Origin: Capronia americana
Taxonomy: Eukaryota > Ascomycota > Eurotiomycetes > Chaetothyriales > Herpotrichiellaceae
DNA length: 64,000 nucleotides
Direction of reading: 5' to 3'
Assembly (NCBI GenBank): GCA_016110215.1
Contig: JADWQD010000015.1
Location: 248,001-312,000 of the forward strand
Of this stretch, positions 44,286 through 57,036 are shown in pieces. Numbering within the stretch: position 1 is the stretch's first letter; each line of letters opens with the position of its first letter. The notes under the pieces are model-generated. The model saw only the letters and a program-made list of their open reading frames with translations, did no database searches and was not told the origin of the DNA. The position numbers and the translations under genes were made by a program.

Positions 44286-45216
44286 CTAGACAGGGAGTTT
44301 GAAGGATTTGCCTTTGAGAACTCTGTTGGATAGACGTTAGCAATTTTCTGAATCGCCGCCTTTCCCAGGAAAGCCAGGTTCCTGCATGCTCCATGGGATT
44401 GACACTCACTTTGTATAGTAAACCCAGAAAAAGTCCGAGTACAACACTGTCTGAATAATTCCCGCGACGACGGCGATGGGGTCAAAATGTCCGTTCTCGG
44501 CAAAGTAGCGATATATCCAATTCGGAATGTAGAGCGCGCGATAGATCCCCAACGCAAAGAGGTAGTGGGTGGTGATGGTCTCCGCCTCACCCGTCCTCTG
44601 CAGCATGAACAGTTGAGGTAATATAGCCACCGATTCCAACCAGATGGAAAACGCCCAGAGGATTTCTGGAAGGGTGTAGCGATATGGAAAGAGGAGAGCG
44701 AGGACTGCGCTGCCTCCGGTGAGGTACGAGACGCGGAAGGTGTCGAGATTCGGGTCATGGGTGGGTTTGTAGTCATTGAGCATGACGTAGAGGGTGTATG
44801 CGGAAGAGGAGAGGAAGATCAATTTGAAGATGGTGTTCCAGGCGCTGTCGGTGAAGGTCCAGAAGAGGTCTGTATGCCACTTGGTCAGCGGTGGTGGTGG
44901 TGTAAGGGGAGTCGAAAGACGTTCGTACCAAGGTACCGGGTCAGGTAGACGAGGAAGTATAGCGCTTGGGTTTTGAAGGATATTCCTGAACACGACTATT
45001 TCGGCAGCGCGTCAAATTAGTCGCAGTCCTAAAGGGAGGTGTTCGAGACAGTGTGCTAGGCTAGACGTACGTTCGAGACCTTCATCTTGTGCAGCAGGAT
45101 GAAGATCGAGACCAGATGCGACAGGTCCGCTGCACAGGGGAATTCCGTCAGTGACATTGCGCACCAATGATATGATTTGTCCAAAGGGTCATACCAAGTA
45201 ACCGGAACAAATTCAT
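44286..45216 (-). CDS. ERD2: KDEL/HDEL receptor Erd2
   Basis: A seven-span Golgi-ER cycling receptor that returns HDEL/KDEL-tagged ER proteins. It has 214 aa in five exons: 45216-45195 (22 nt), 45129-45071, 44995-44929, 44869-44410 and 44322-44286. Hallmarks in order: MNLFRLLGADLSHLVSIFIL, SCSGISFKTQALYFLVYLTRYLDLFW, LYVMLNDYKPTHDPNLDTFR, LWAFSIWLESVAILPQLFML, THYLFALGIYRALYIPNWIYRY and SDFFWVYYTK. The cytosolic tail ends KGKSFKLPV. Length and every signature fit. The exon 2-3 junction was set to keep the SCSGISFKTQ motif. Confidence 0.95.
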
Positions 45217-47312
45217 GGTGGGCGACTCTCAGCGAGGAACCAGCAGCTGCGTGCTGCGCGGATCGAAGAGGTGAACAGCGACGGGATCGACCCCAGCGAC
45301 GGTCGAGTGTGCGCAGAGTGCCTCGCAGTCGCGTCAAAATTAGAGTCAGTGTTTAGGCAAGCGATTGATTCGGAGCTGGGAATATTCGTGCAGCGATCGT
45401 TGGATGGGAGTGAAATGTAAGATGCTGATTGTAGATGCGCAACATGCCAGCCTGTTCAACAACTTTTTGGGCGGAGGAGAGACGACGCGCGCATTCAACG
45501 GGCATTCCTGATTGGCCGGTGGGCTCAATTTCCATTTCCAGCAGTGCGTCACTGAATCTCGCTCGCCGTAAGCTCCGATTTCGAGCTTCCCCTTTTTTCT
45601 CCTGAGGCTGGAGCCGGTCAGCCCTAATACTGGATGCTCGTACTCAAGTGAAGGCTCTCTTGGATGTGGTATATACGACGCAGTAATGACTCGTGTCTGA
45701 TCAGTTTGGCAAGCAAGTGACACGCCTCCGCTGCGCTCGAGGGACAGTGAACGGAAGCAAGCAGGGCTGAGGGAAACCGAGCCTTGTGAGCGAGCCTCGT
45801 ATGCAAGAATCCCATCAGGAAACCTCCGCCTCCTTCACTCCCACTCTTTGATGAATGTAGGTCCGGCAGTATAGTGCGACCAATTGGGGGATCTTCCAAT
45901 CAAGTTCACCCATTAATATTCGAATGCATATATTTTGAACAACCACAAAACATGCTGCAATTCCTCATTGGCATCGGGTCAAACTAGTACCGGGCTAGAA
46001 GGCGTGTCAGAGACGAATTGCGACGACAACACCTTCGGTATCGAATCCACGCCGGATCACTGCACCAACTCGAACTACGACCGAACCGCACGTACGCACC
46101 ACCCAAAAGGACACCCTCGTTTGCCTACTTGACTTGTCAAATCGGCGTTCATCAGAACGTGGATTGGGAGTAGACCGGATGGTTGGCCACCACCGGATAT
46201 AGCCCAATCAGAGAACTTTCGTCACAACCTCCTGTTCGAAACGAGGTTGGGGCAGAGTTTTTGTCCTCATTTAAACCGTCTTTTCGGAATGTGGGTGGGT
46301 GAAACTTCACTTCCGTGCCAAGACCGGGTACGAGTGAAGACGAAGTGAAAGAGGCACGTTTCCAAGATTCTCAACGACTTCGGTTAGTCTGCGAGCGACT
46401 AGCAGCCTCTGTATGCTTTAGTGCTGCGCATCCTTGCCGGTGATAGTGCGAGGACCATCTGGGGCGATGCAGTGTGCCGCTGCTCACGGTAGGGTTTATG
46501 CGGAGCAGTTCCAAAGCATTCTTACCACTGGGGCGGCCTCGTGGCGAAGATGCGAGACATCGTCGGCTTTTCCTCCCCGAGACTCAGGGGTCAAGATCCA
46601 AGCGATGCTCAGCTTTTCAAATCGAGCCGCAACTCCATTCTCCTCACGCACACCGCAATTCAAGAAGCCTCAGGAGAGCTTGTTCGGTGGGATCTCACAA
46701 TTTTACCCTTGGGGATTGATTTCTGGCTCGAAATTTGATGAACTGAACTACGTATGCAGGTCCGTGGCTTCAGTACTCCTGTCGACGCCAGTCTCTCAGG
46801 TTATGCCCAGGGCTGCAAAACTGCTATCTCCTCCACAACCCAGGCCGGATCCAACCAGAAACCGAAGACCAACGATTCCTTGTCCCCTGTGCTCATTGCG
46901 TCCAGCTTTCTAGGGACCAATGGCAATTGCAAAGCCGAAACCGAACAGCGCCTGTATTCCTTTCTCGTCATTCCACACGGCCTGAAGCGTTCATTCATCA
47001 TTGTGACAACTGCGAAAGACTTTTCTGTATCCCTCACCCTGCGCCAGAAGTCCAAAACCATAATGACGAACTTGTTTGATCAACCGAACGTCGTGCAAAG
47101 TAGGCCCAAAGAAAATATCGGTGCCCAGGTGAAGACGCGCAGTCGTAGGGATCTTCGGTCCTGCCGGTCCGGACGCGGAAGCAAGAAACGAGGTATCTCA
47201 TGTCCTCAGATCACTAGCGAGACGAGCCCATTCGATACTTGTTCTGTGAATTTCACCAAGACAAAGGCTGACTGCGTCGCCGAAAACACTGAATTTGCGC
47301 CACTGCTGAGCC
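45217..47312. other. intergenic, 2.1 kb
   Basis: The right part (46750-47312) is the 3' flank of the H2C2 gene. Open frames on both strands there (up to 198 codons on +) overlap each other and the gene's end, and lack motifs. 45217-45700 is the ERD2 promoter side. I see no supported gene. Confidence 0.5.
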
Positions 47313-48885
47313 TCACATGTAATGCGCGTCGACCTTGCTGTCGTATGTAGATCTTGTTGATACATGCCCATGTGGTTGAGACAGTGGTGAGGTTGTAAAT
47401 GCGTTTGAAGTGCCATTAGTATTTCCATAGCCATTCAGAGAAGAGAAGTTGATACCCGGTGGGTTGGCATTGGTACAGCTCATGGGCATCTGCGACATGG
47501 TGTTGTACGAGTCGTGGCGACTGATGGTACTCTGTGAGGTCGTGGGAGACACGTGTGCGCTCCCCGCCTGCGGCTGTATTGGTTGCATCCAACGATTCTG
47601 CTGTTGAAAGATCGGGGTGGTCTTGAATCCTGCCGTCTGCAAAGGCAAGCTGGCATTGGTCGTAGTGATCCCGCTCACCCTCGAGTTCTTTCTCGATCCA
47701 GCCGTTGAGTACGTTTCCGGAGACTGGACCTCTGTGCTCGCTTTTGGACTCTTGACTGACTCCGGCGGCGAGTTGCGGCTGGTCCCCCGTCTCACCTGGC
47801 AGGTAGGACAAAGCTTGACGAACCGCGAGATGAGCTCCTTCGGCACCCTGAACACGCACAGTTAGCGTGCCCTCGCCAATGTTTTCAAAGGACCATGAAG
47901 CCCGTACCACGAGTACACCTTTCTGACCTGGGCAGAGGTCTTGTCGCGGCCACCGTGCTGGCATTGCTTGTGTGCTTTGGTCAAAATCTTGAACAATTTC
48001 TCTCGTACCGCCACTGGCTTGCCTTCGTGGCAAATCTTTTTAAGATGCTGGTGCCGGTCAGTTCGCTATACGCCCGAACAGATGATCGCGACTCACGTCG
48101 GGTGTTTTGCCCTCTTTTGGTTCCAGCGTAAACATCTTCTTCACCCAGAATCTGTGAAGCGGCATCAGTGACATCACGCCCTCAATCCATGGCCACCCCG
48201 ATGGGCAGTTGAGCAACCGACCTGAACTGTGCTGATTCTATTGCAGTCGTTTTCTTGTCGATGAGGACATGTTTGATGTTCGCGGCTCTGCGAGCATGGA
48301 TCAAAGCTTTGTCCTGTTTCTTGGGCGACAAGTCCTGGACATAGCTGAAGTCACCATATCAGCACCAGCTTCCACAGCAACGCACGCAACTCACCGTTTC
48401 ATCAGTTCATCAAACTCGTGGACATCCGGATAACCATCGAGTGCCGGGACAACCGGCTCCGATAGCATCGTGTCTTGATTTGGCGAATCCTGGCACTCTG
48501 TACCGTCCATGGAGCTGTAGTCTCGAGGAGAAGCAAGCCGTTGATGGTGCGACGACGTCCGCTGTGTGGAAGAGCTGACATAGGGGGACGGGTAGGTACG
48601 AGATTGAGAAGGTAGAGTGGGGGGGATCCGTGTGTTTGCAAGAGAGTACTGAAATTGATGTCCAGAGGTGGTAGGCATATAGAGGGGAGTCGTTGAGGTT
48701 CCTTGACTTGGAGCATAGTTTGGTGAGTACGCCGAACATTGTGAATTGACAGTCTGATACTGAACCTGACCATTGCCGTAGAGGTAGCTGAGGCCGTTCC
48801 CATTGGAATAATGCGACATCGCGAGGTGCTGATTGTATGGGAAGGAATTGTAATCCTGACTGCTTCGTGGCGCATACTCGGTCAT
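47313..48885 (-). CDS. protein with integrase-type H2C2 zinc-binding domain
   Basis: A 443-aa protein from five exons: 48885-48395, 48344-48222, 48151-48097, 48035-47908 and 47847-47313, all in phase. Residues 1-160 are Ser/Tyr/Gln-rich and disordered. Residues 164-222 form a basic helical segment (SPKKQDKALIHARRAANIKH, AQFRFWVKKMFTLEPKEG). Residues 224-285 are an integrase zinc-binding H2C2 domain: H245-x4-H250 in AHKQCQHGGRDKT, then YSWVPKELISRFVKLCPTC with C279 and C282. This module is known from gypsy-type retroelement integrases. No integrase catalytic core, RT or LTR is nearby, and the five-exon structure argues for a host gene. The C-terminal 150 residues are disordered. A DNA-binding or regulatory role is likely but inferred. 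Confidence 0.8.
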
Positions 48886-51800
48886 TTCTGGAAGTGCAAC
48901 AATTGATAGAAGGCCAGTCAAACACAATCGAAGCGGATGAATACAGACACAGCGTTGGAACCACGGAATCTGTCACTGCTGTCAAAAAGGAACGAATATG
49001 ACAAGTTCGAGGCTCGCAATTGCTGCCGTTGGCCTGTTGTTTCCCGTTTCACGTTCCAGATACTTCCGCCGACTGAAGGCAGTGAAAGAGCGAAGAAGAA
49101 GGGTAGTCGATAACAGGAGGAGTTTGTTCCAGGGGGCAAAGCTGAAGTAGCAGCAAAGGGGAAGGAGGTTTGGAGGTCAGAATCGAAGACGAATGATTGT
49201 TCAGTCGCTGGATATGAGATCAAGAATAGAGTAGAAGGTGGGATAAGATGCTGAGGGATCAACTACAGCAAGATGCCAACTTGATATCCAGACAGAAGGG
49301 TCCACGAACAAGCTAGAGGCACAACCTGTGTGCTGGACAACTCCCCACTGCGGCAGGGATTAGGGGCCCGCCGTCGTCCTTGTGCGGAGATGCAACCAAA
49401 GGGAGGCAGAACCAGACAAAGAATGAGGCCTGCCTAAAGACGAGAAGGATCCTGGAGCGGGGGAGGGCGAGGCGAAGATGGCAAAGCGGAGTGGGCAGAG
49501 CAAAGGCTCGTCCTGGAGAGGCTGCACGAGGAACATACGAGGCGTTACTCACAGCGAAGGTGGCAAGGCTTGGTCACTCGACGCGCTTTGTGGATCTGGC
49601 GGGATCAATCTTCGTCTCCGGTTGCCTCGACTTTGACCTTAGCCTCGCGGCGGTCGTTGCTCTCCTGCATTTCGTCATCGGATCGTGCCGTAATCGCCTC
49701 CACAGGAGTGGCTCGCCTTATGCACATCATAGGCGCCTCTCGACCTGAAGACAGCCATCGTTTCGCACCAGAAAGGCTGAGGGCCAGCATAAAAGAAAGA
49801 CACATTCAGCCACCTTTGACGAAATGTGGAAGGTTGACTTTCCACGAAGACATCAACAGGGTACGCTCGCAGCGATCAAGCCGGCAACCGTAGACTGACC
49901 AGGGTTCGGGCGCTCAAGCAGAATGTGCCCCAGCCCGCCCAACTTGGTTTGCACTGATCCTCGCTGGCATACGGCCATGCAGACCTCAACGGCTAGACTC
50001 CCAGGATGCCGCGCATCAAAAGGGTGGCCTTGGATCGAGCCCGAGACAACTAGCCAAATCCGGTCTGCTGTATTCGAGGTAACTGTACCTGGTACGTCGA
50101 TCAAGGCGCGCGGACCAAGGAGTCTGGATCCTGGGTCTCCAGTTTCTTTCAGGAGAGGTATTGATTGCACCGACAGGGGTGCCCGAGGGGGGCTTGTGAG
50201 ACCTCCGAAGAGGCATAGACCCAGCAGGCACCAAGAGCCCGCACTCGGCAATCTCGTCTCAGTTCGCGAGGTTGAGCTAGCTATGGTAGCGTGCCCATCA
50301 GATCATAAAGAAGATCGGTTTCGAGTCATCAGCATGAGCCCACGAGCACACCGCACCAGGCGCGCTAGCTTGTGCATATGTAGTTTGCTATGGTCCATGT
50401 GAAGGGGAACTGCGGAAACCACGAGAAGTCAATGCCGGCAACTTGATCCCCGGCGCCACCAGCACAGTGTCGAGCCGCGCACGTGATCCTGGGTCACGTG
50501 CACTGGTCCGCAGTACAAATCCACGCGGTCCTCGTCGAGCGTGAAAATGTCACCGACATCTCCCCCTGAGCACAGCACTCGACGGCCACATCGAGAATTG
50601 CGCTGCACCCAGCCGACTCACACATCATGTGCATAATCTCGCATGAGCGACGTAATCGCGCTGAGATCCGCTTGTGACTTCGGCTTGAGCTCACATTTTC
50701 AAGAACAAACAATCACAGGCAGCTCACCATTCCTGCTGCGGGTTCGCGATGAGACCAGCTAACAAGCTAGACAGTACGGAGTAGCGAGGGTCATTCGCTC
50801 TCTTGATGTCCGATGCGCCTCCGACCTGAAATGCACGCCGCTTTCTGTCAAGCCTGCCCTAGTAACTGTCGAATCCCTGCGTCTGCAGCTTGCTCTGCCT
50901 CCCGGAGGCGAATGCCGGATCGCTTCTATTTGCTCCAATTACCAACCACCGATTGAGGTACAGAGGCAAACAAATTAAACCACGCGACCTTCGGTAGCCG
51001 CTGCGATATTCACATCGTGGAAGCCTCTTCCACACGAGATCTTATGCACTGGATCAACCACCGACATGACATGATCTCTGCGGGAGTACGCCCGGAGACC
51101 TTTCGCTGTATCTATTGATTGCCTGTCAGTAGCAAACATGCATTTCATTGCCACCATGGAGCCGAGTACATTGCCAATGCGTTGCCCAATCAGGAGGGAC
51201 TGACTCGAACTTGCCACTGGGACATGCCACGTGGACAGACGCTCTCAGCAAATGCCGGGCGCGAGAGCGTCGCCAACAGTTATATCGACATAGTGTCACA
51301 CACAACTAGCCTACTTGTGTCTCCTCCATGAGACGCTTAAAATGATTGGCCGGCTGTGTCTGTCTCGATCCGGTGGCGTCCACTGACTTTGTCGCCAAAG
51401 TTGGGTACGGCGCACGTCGGCGCTCTCTTGTTCACATATCGGTACGGAAGTCGAAGATCTTCTTTTCCAGATCTTGATGTCTTGTGTGTGGGGTCAAGCC
51501 ACTGTCTCAGCCTGATACTATCTTTCTCTCCTTACTATTACTGGTACAGCTGCGAAGTACGATCCTTGTCTTCCCGCTTGTTTGTTTGCACAGCCGAGGA
51601 GGAGCTCAACACGACTCGTCACCCAGAACGACCATGGCATCTCTCAATTCAACGAATCTCGCCCACAATAAGCCGACCGGGGTGGCTGGTGACCGTCTGG
51701 CCGTCGAGATACATTGCGCTGGGGGAAATATGTTAGTCGCACAGCTTGATGGTGGGACTGAATCACTGGCCCGGCAACTGCTTATGGGGCCTCCTCCTGC

Positions 51801-54800
51801 TGCCCATGGCGATCGAGTGGTTCGGTTGCTTCAAGTCTTCCGCTTATTGGCTGTTGGTGGGTGCCCGAAGGAGGCTATGCCGCTGGCCGTAATACGTCTG
51901 GGACTTTCCTCACAGAAGCAGTCTGCGCCTTGCTGAACATCATGCTGATTGGTCTAGGGTGCAAAGTACCAGAGGGATATTCAGGTGTCGTATACCTCAA
52001 CTATATGACCCCAGACTGTGCATGTCAAGAGTCGTATCCATCCTTCGAAAGACCTTCGCCCAGCCTCACGACCACAATCATACATGTGGCAGCCCGAGAC
52101 GACGTCATCTTGAGGCACGATTGCTCAATAGGTGCTCAACACCTCGGCGCAAAAGCCATGCAGGGTCATCAGACTGCCTGTGCTGGTCTCCTCGGAGGGA
52201 TGAGCGGTGAGTGAGGGCTGCTCGACCGTTTTGCACAATACGGGTTGTCCCACGTCTTTAAACATCATTCGCTCAACAATTTCGTCCATCTGAGTCCGTC
52301 TCGCTTCATGCAGGCGTCGCTGCTCAGAGAATGCCCAAATTGGGGAGACTTCGTCTAGTTTGGGCCCCTGGCATCCTCGGAATTTGCTGCTGGATTTGTT
52401 CTAGACAACTCGAAATGATTGTTGAGGTTTCTGCCTCGAGGGAGAACCAGCCCACTGTCTTCTGCCACGTTCGAAACCCAACGGCCATGTGAGTCTCTTT
52501 CTGCCAATTGTCCTGAAGGGTTACCCTACGTCCGTCCCCCAGATGCGGATGCCCATTGTTTGTGAGCTGTAAGCAACCCCCGGGGAAAGTTGTACACAGG
52601 ATGGCCAGAACGACAGCCTGCCACAAACACAAGCCGAGCATTCATGAGCCACCGCATGGTCGGCCCTCTCCGATTTCCAATGATCTTCTGCTCAAATCCC
52701 GCTAGCTCGGCATCGAGGCGTAGCACAGAAGCAGTTGCGGTTTAAAGGACGCCGACGCCGGCGGCGGACTTGAGAGCAGTGCGGCAGGTGTACGACATGC
52801 ACTGGCGAAACTCCCCCGGGATACCAAAGTGTTCTAGGCATGTGCACAATTGGAACTGACAACCTCAATATGACAGCCTTCAAACTTGATGTTGTGCCGA
52901 GTGCGACTCGCTGCAAGTGCCCAACGGTCACGCCGATCGGACCAAGTACGTACATGGCCAAACCGTTATAGAGACGTCGCGCCTCCGACATCTACTCAAA
53001 CAGAATCGCCAAACCTATAGCAGACAGACTAGTCCGATCCTTCCCATTCACCCTTGCAGATAGAATCCCAGCAAGCAGGATCAGGACGATGTTCCAAGTC
53101 TTGCGCCGGCATATCATCCTTTGCTCACCATCCCATTATATCCCTGTTGATCGTCTCAGAAATCAAGCACCACCGAAGTCTGGAGCCTTTTCGCTTTTGC
53201 CTCCATTGTTTTCGCAGATCTTCCTGGCCTTTCCGTCAGATCGTCGCCCATAATTCCGGCACCGAGTCGTACCCGAGCGTTTCATGCCTTTCTTCGGTGT
53301 CGTTCTCTTGCCGCCCAGCGCTACAATTCGCAGCCTGTCCATTCGTGCTCATCGAGCTCGACGCCATACCCATACGCGAGAACAGCCCGTCGGCCTCATT
53401 CGAGTGTAGACCAGACCGATTTGCACCTGTTTCACGAATGCTTTCAGGCACCGGACCCGATTACGAGCCTTGAATTGTATCTGATCGCTGCAACAAGAAG
53501 AAGCAGGACACGTGCTAAATAAACGTAAGATATCAGTCCACAACGACAACGCCTCTGAGAAGGGGATATCCACTAGATATCTACCGGTTGAGCTTGAGGG
53601 GGAAAGCTTCGAGAGAAAGCTACAATCCCGAAAATGGTCAAGAAGATCAATGCATTTCTACAGTCTTAATACTGAGACGAAAAATAGCTGCTGATAACCA
53701 TGGAAGAAGCAAGATGCCTTCTCCAAGATATCAAGGACATGACAACGCTTGGTCCCAGTCTCCGAGCCTGAGATGGTTCGAGGAATGCTCTGACCTTGTT
53801 AATCCTTGTAGCTCCAGTCCACAGGCTGAGATATCTGACCAACTCAGTTGCTCCAGGGCGGTCAATCTGCCACTCTCACTTGTCTCAGTCGTTCAGCCCA
53901 AACAGGACACCCATTCGTCGCCAGGAATGCATTAATATAGGCTACCTCACTTGTGTCCAGCGCCCAACACTTTACAAGTTGTCGAAAAGGGAATCGTCGA
54001 GGGCTCGCTAACTCGGGCATCCTGCTACCTTAGGTGACCCACCCCATTCATTCTCTTCGTGCCTCGAGGCCGACATCTTCCGACCGACTCTCAGTCTGCT
54101 TGGTGAATTCCTCGGCAAATCCTGAAGTCGAAGAGGACGGGGACAGAGACGCGGAAGGCCAGGACTGGCATCTTTGTGTCGCTGTCGCGGGTTCCCTGTC
54201 TGGTGGTTTCATTCAATGCCTTCTGTGCGGCAGTTCGTTCTCAACCTCCTGCCCCGCGGTCCCGTTCATTGCCTCCTGTCCGGCTGGAATGTCTTAGAGT
54301 ATCAGCGGAACTAGATCTGTAACGTTCCATGGAGTCGTTTCTTGGCGTGGTTTCGCTGGTCTTAACAAGTTCGATAGACCCCGTCCTGGATAGTGTTAAC
54401 ATGGAGGTAAACTTAGCCAGCCCTCCTGCCCTTGAGCAGCCGCGATCATGGAGGACGTGTTAGAGCATGCATGCATGCAACACAATGAGTGGGCATGAAG
54501 GGCGCGTAAAGGCAGGCCGTCAACATTGTAGCAGTAGAGTACAACAAGAGTGACAGGGTGGTTGCGCGGAGTGGGCGCTGTCTTCTTACCCAGTCCCAAT
54601 AACATCCAACTACAGCCAACAGTATCACACTTTGAAGAAAGTGCTACACCTCGCAACCGGTTCTAACAAAATATAACGATAGCCAACGATGTTGCATTTT
54701 AGAAAAAGTGCTACATCCCGCAACGGGATCTAACGTTATCCAACATCAACCAACGAGATGAGGCCTTGAAGAAAGTGCAATCAATCCCCAGCAACCAATC

Positions 54801-55224
54801 CTAACAACACCTAACGACGAAAAGCCCAGCATGATACTGGACGGAGCTATGTACCTATAGTATATACCTATGTATAGTTGGAGGTGTGCTGAGAAGAACG
54901 AGACCGTAGAGAGAGTAATTGCTGCAAAAAGATTACTTGTCCACAGAGCACTCAGTCTCTCAGTACATGAGAATGTTGTCATATCCTATGCTTCCCCACC
55001 CAACCCACCACAAAGTGTAAACTTCTCAGGACCGTCGTGCGGGGTAAAAAGTATGTATGTACGTTCGAACAGGCTCATCACTCTGCGCAACAGCGCGACT
55101 CGTTCTACTCGGTAGGATAAGTTGCAGCATCAATAGTCCCAATCAGTTGTTGTCGCCTAGACGCTACGCACACACACCGTTCAATCGCTGCCCGCCTGAA
55201 CCATTCCATTCGTTGCCTGGCATC
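48886..55224. other. 6.3-kb gene-poor region
   Basis: The promoter of the H2C2 gene lies at its left end and that of the QPRTase gene at its right. Between them are many short frames and no supported gene. Slightly more coding-like stretches are 51633-52214 (+; two frames that would need an intron) and 52991-52324 (-; three frames, one with LCLWQAVVLAILCTTF followed by FRTWQKTVGWFS), which could be eroded genes. 54598-54820 carries a degenerate tandem repeat. No LTRs or transposase motifs were found. Confidence 0.5.
54598..54825. repeat. degenerate ~67-71-bp tandem repeat
   Basis: Three units lie at 54598-54664, 54665-54731 and 54732-54802, plus part of a fourth. Each contains AGCCAAC/CAACCAACG, then GAARAAAGTGC, then a CGCAAC-type element followed by a TCTAAC/TCCTAAC boundary. 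The copies are clearly related but much diverged (perhaps 60-70 percent alike by eye). The array lies about 0.4 kb upstream of the QPRTase start. Confidence 0.7.
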
Positions 55225-56327
55225 ATGACCTCCGCCGCGGACCTCCCTCTTCCCACCAGCATCTCCGGCTCGCACGACCAACACGGCTCGCTTTCAGACC
55301 TCCTCCCCTCTCACTTCACCACGCTGATAACCACGTGGCTTGCCGAAGACACGCCCTCCTTCGACTACGGCGGCTTCGTGGTCGGCTCACAACCACGCAC
55401 CGCCCAACTGCTGTGTAAATCTCCCGGCGTCCTGGCCGGTGTGCCCTTCTTCAATGAAGTCTTCCGCCAGCTAGACTGTCAGGTCCAGTGGCACTACAAT
55501 GAAGGGCAATCTCTCGATCCACAGGCCCAGGGCGGCAAGATCAAAGTCGCCACGGTGACTGGCCCGACGAGGAAGCTGCTCCTCGGCGAAAGAGTCGCAC
55601 TCAACACGCTGGCGCGGTGTAGTGGTGTGGCGACGCGGAGTCGGCATATGCTCGAACTGGTCCGCCGGGCAGGATATACCGGGGTCCTGGCGGGGACGCG
55701 GAAGACCACGCCGGGATTCCGCCTGGTGGAAAAGTACGGCATGTTGGTCGGGGGCATCGATGGACACAGGCACGATTTGTCATCCATGATCATGTTGAAG
55801 GACAACCATATCTGGGCGAAGGGGTCCATCACAAATGCTGTCAAAGCCGCGAGGGCCGTAGGTGGCTTTGCGCTGAAGATCGAGGTCGAGGTACAGACTG
55901 AAGCGGAGGCCGACGAGGCGATTGAGGCGGGTGCCGACGTCGTCATGCTGGATAACTTTGACGGCGAGGGGTTGAAAGTTGCGGCAAAGAACTTGAAACT
56001 GCGTTGGATAGAAAGAGGGAGAGCGAATGTGCTTTTGGAGAGTAGCGGCGGACTAACCGAGGCGAATGTGAAGGAATACATCAACAACGGTGAGTGTTGC
56101 TCTGCTTTTCTACCCCCCGTGGTTCATCGACGAATTCAGACCTGGTACTGTCTGTTCCATTCGAGGGGCCCAGATTTGGTGTCGTCTGTTCCACCTCTGC
56201 CTCCAGCCCGGCTTCAAAGCGTATCCACTGACCTCTCACACCTTCCGCAGATATCGATATAATATCGACGAGCGCCGTCCATCAAGGCGTTCCGCACGTA
56301 GACTTCTCCCTGAAAATCGACCACTAG
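55225..56327 (+). CDS. BNA6: quinolinate phosphoribosyltransferase (nicotinate-nucleotide pyrophosphorylase)
   Basis: It catalyses quinolinate + PRPP to nicotinate mononucleotide, the last step unique to de novo NAD synthesis from tryptophan. It has 313 aa from exons 55225-56089 and 56251-56327. The N-terminal domain carries DYGGFVVG and GVLAGVPFFNEVF. The barrel has the PRPP/substrate residues in LNTLARCSGVATRSRHML, AGTRKTTPGFRLVEKYGMLVGG, HRHDLSSMIMLKDNHI, KIEVEVQT, ADVVMLDNF and LESSGGLTEANV. The second exon supplies DIDIISTSAVHQGVPHVDFSLKI, completing the typical C-terminus. An in-frame ATG at 55057 would add 56 residues; I prefer 55225 because the extension has no family similarity. Intron: 56090-56250. 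Confidence 0.95.
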
Positions 56328-56517
56328 TGCTGGTTCGACCAGTTGCTCCATGTTAGACAGAACCGAAGAATACCCATCCGCTTTCCATCGTTCAGTCTGC
56401 CTGACACTCCCTTTCATTCGTCTTTCGACCCTGTTAGAAGACCAGTTGTTCCACGTTCACCAGAATCCCAAGAATACCCATCATTCAGCCTAACTCCCTC
56501 CATCCATTTCGTGATTT

Positions 56518-57036
56518 TCAGCCCTGCTTGGACTTGGACCTGACCTTGCCCAGCCTCCTCATCTCTAACCCCCATCCCACCCAACTGACGACCGCACTCG
56601 CCATGAATATCGGAGCCTGTGGCGCCCCGGTCCCGAACTCCGGATCAACCCACAACGTGCCGGGATACAGAATCGCACTCAACCCGGTGACCCAGTAGAG
56701 CGTGCCCAAGACGGCCGCGATCGTGACGCTTTCCCGCTCCGTCATGCCTTCACCGCGCCCTGCCCGGGCCCCATTCTGCGCGGCTGACGAGCGTGACGAA
56801 AACGCCGGCCGCCACGCGAAATACGCCGTAAGCACACCGAGACATAGGCCCATGGACATGGTCTGCCCGTTGTGGAACCGCGCGTGTGGCGGCCAGTTGG
56901 GGTTCTTGACGTGCGTCTCGTTCCAGTCCGCCATGTAGGGGCCCACGACCGTGTTGAGGGAGACGAGCGTGAGGCACAGCCGGCCGGGCGTGAACATGCG
57001 GCTGCTGCTGGTGGGGGTGGAGGTGGAGGTGGACAT
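56518..57036 (-). CDS. small multi-span membrane protein, DUF6640-type
   Basis: A 172-aa single-exon protein with about four hydrophobic segments: LCLTLVSLNTVVGPYMADW, MSMGLCLGVLTAYFAW, VTIAAVLGTLYWVTGLSAILYPG and IFMASAVVSWVGWGLEM. The motif DWNETHVKNPNWPPHARFHNGQ between spans 1 and 2 is typical of the fungal family sometimes labelled 'acetyltransferase' without evidence. Function is unknown. I chose ATG 57036 (MSTSTSTPTSSS); the upstream extension starts at GTG. It converges on the QPRTase gene, with 190 bp between stops. Confidence 0.75.
   Translation of the reverse strand: MSTSTSTPTSSSRMFTPGRLCLTLVSLNTVVGPYMADWNETHVKNPNWPPHARFHNGQTMSMGLCLGVLTAYFAWRPAFSSRSSAAQNGARAGRGEGMTERESVTIAAVLGTLYWVTGLSAILYPGTLWVDPEFGTGAPQAPIFMASAVVSWVGWGLEMRRLGKVRSKSKQG

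Noticed and set aside
46754..47350. 198-codon plus-strand frame beside the H2C2 gene
   Set aside because: No motif and no splice logic; it overlaps the 3' end of the H2C2 gene on the other strand.
55057..55224. N-terminal extension of the QPRTase from an upstream in-frame ATG
   Set aside because: The extra 56 residues have no similarity to the enzyme family, and the enzyme is usually cytosolic. A leader cannot be fully excluded.
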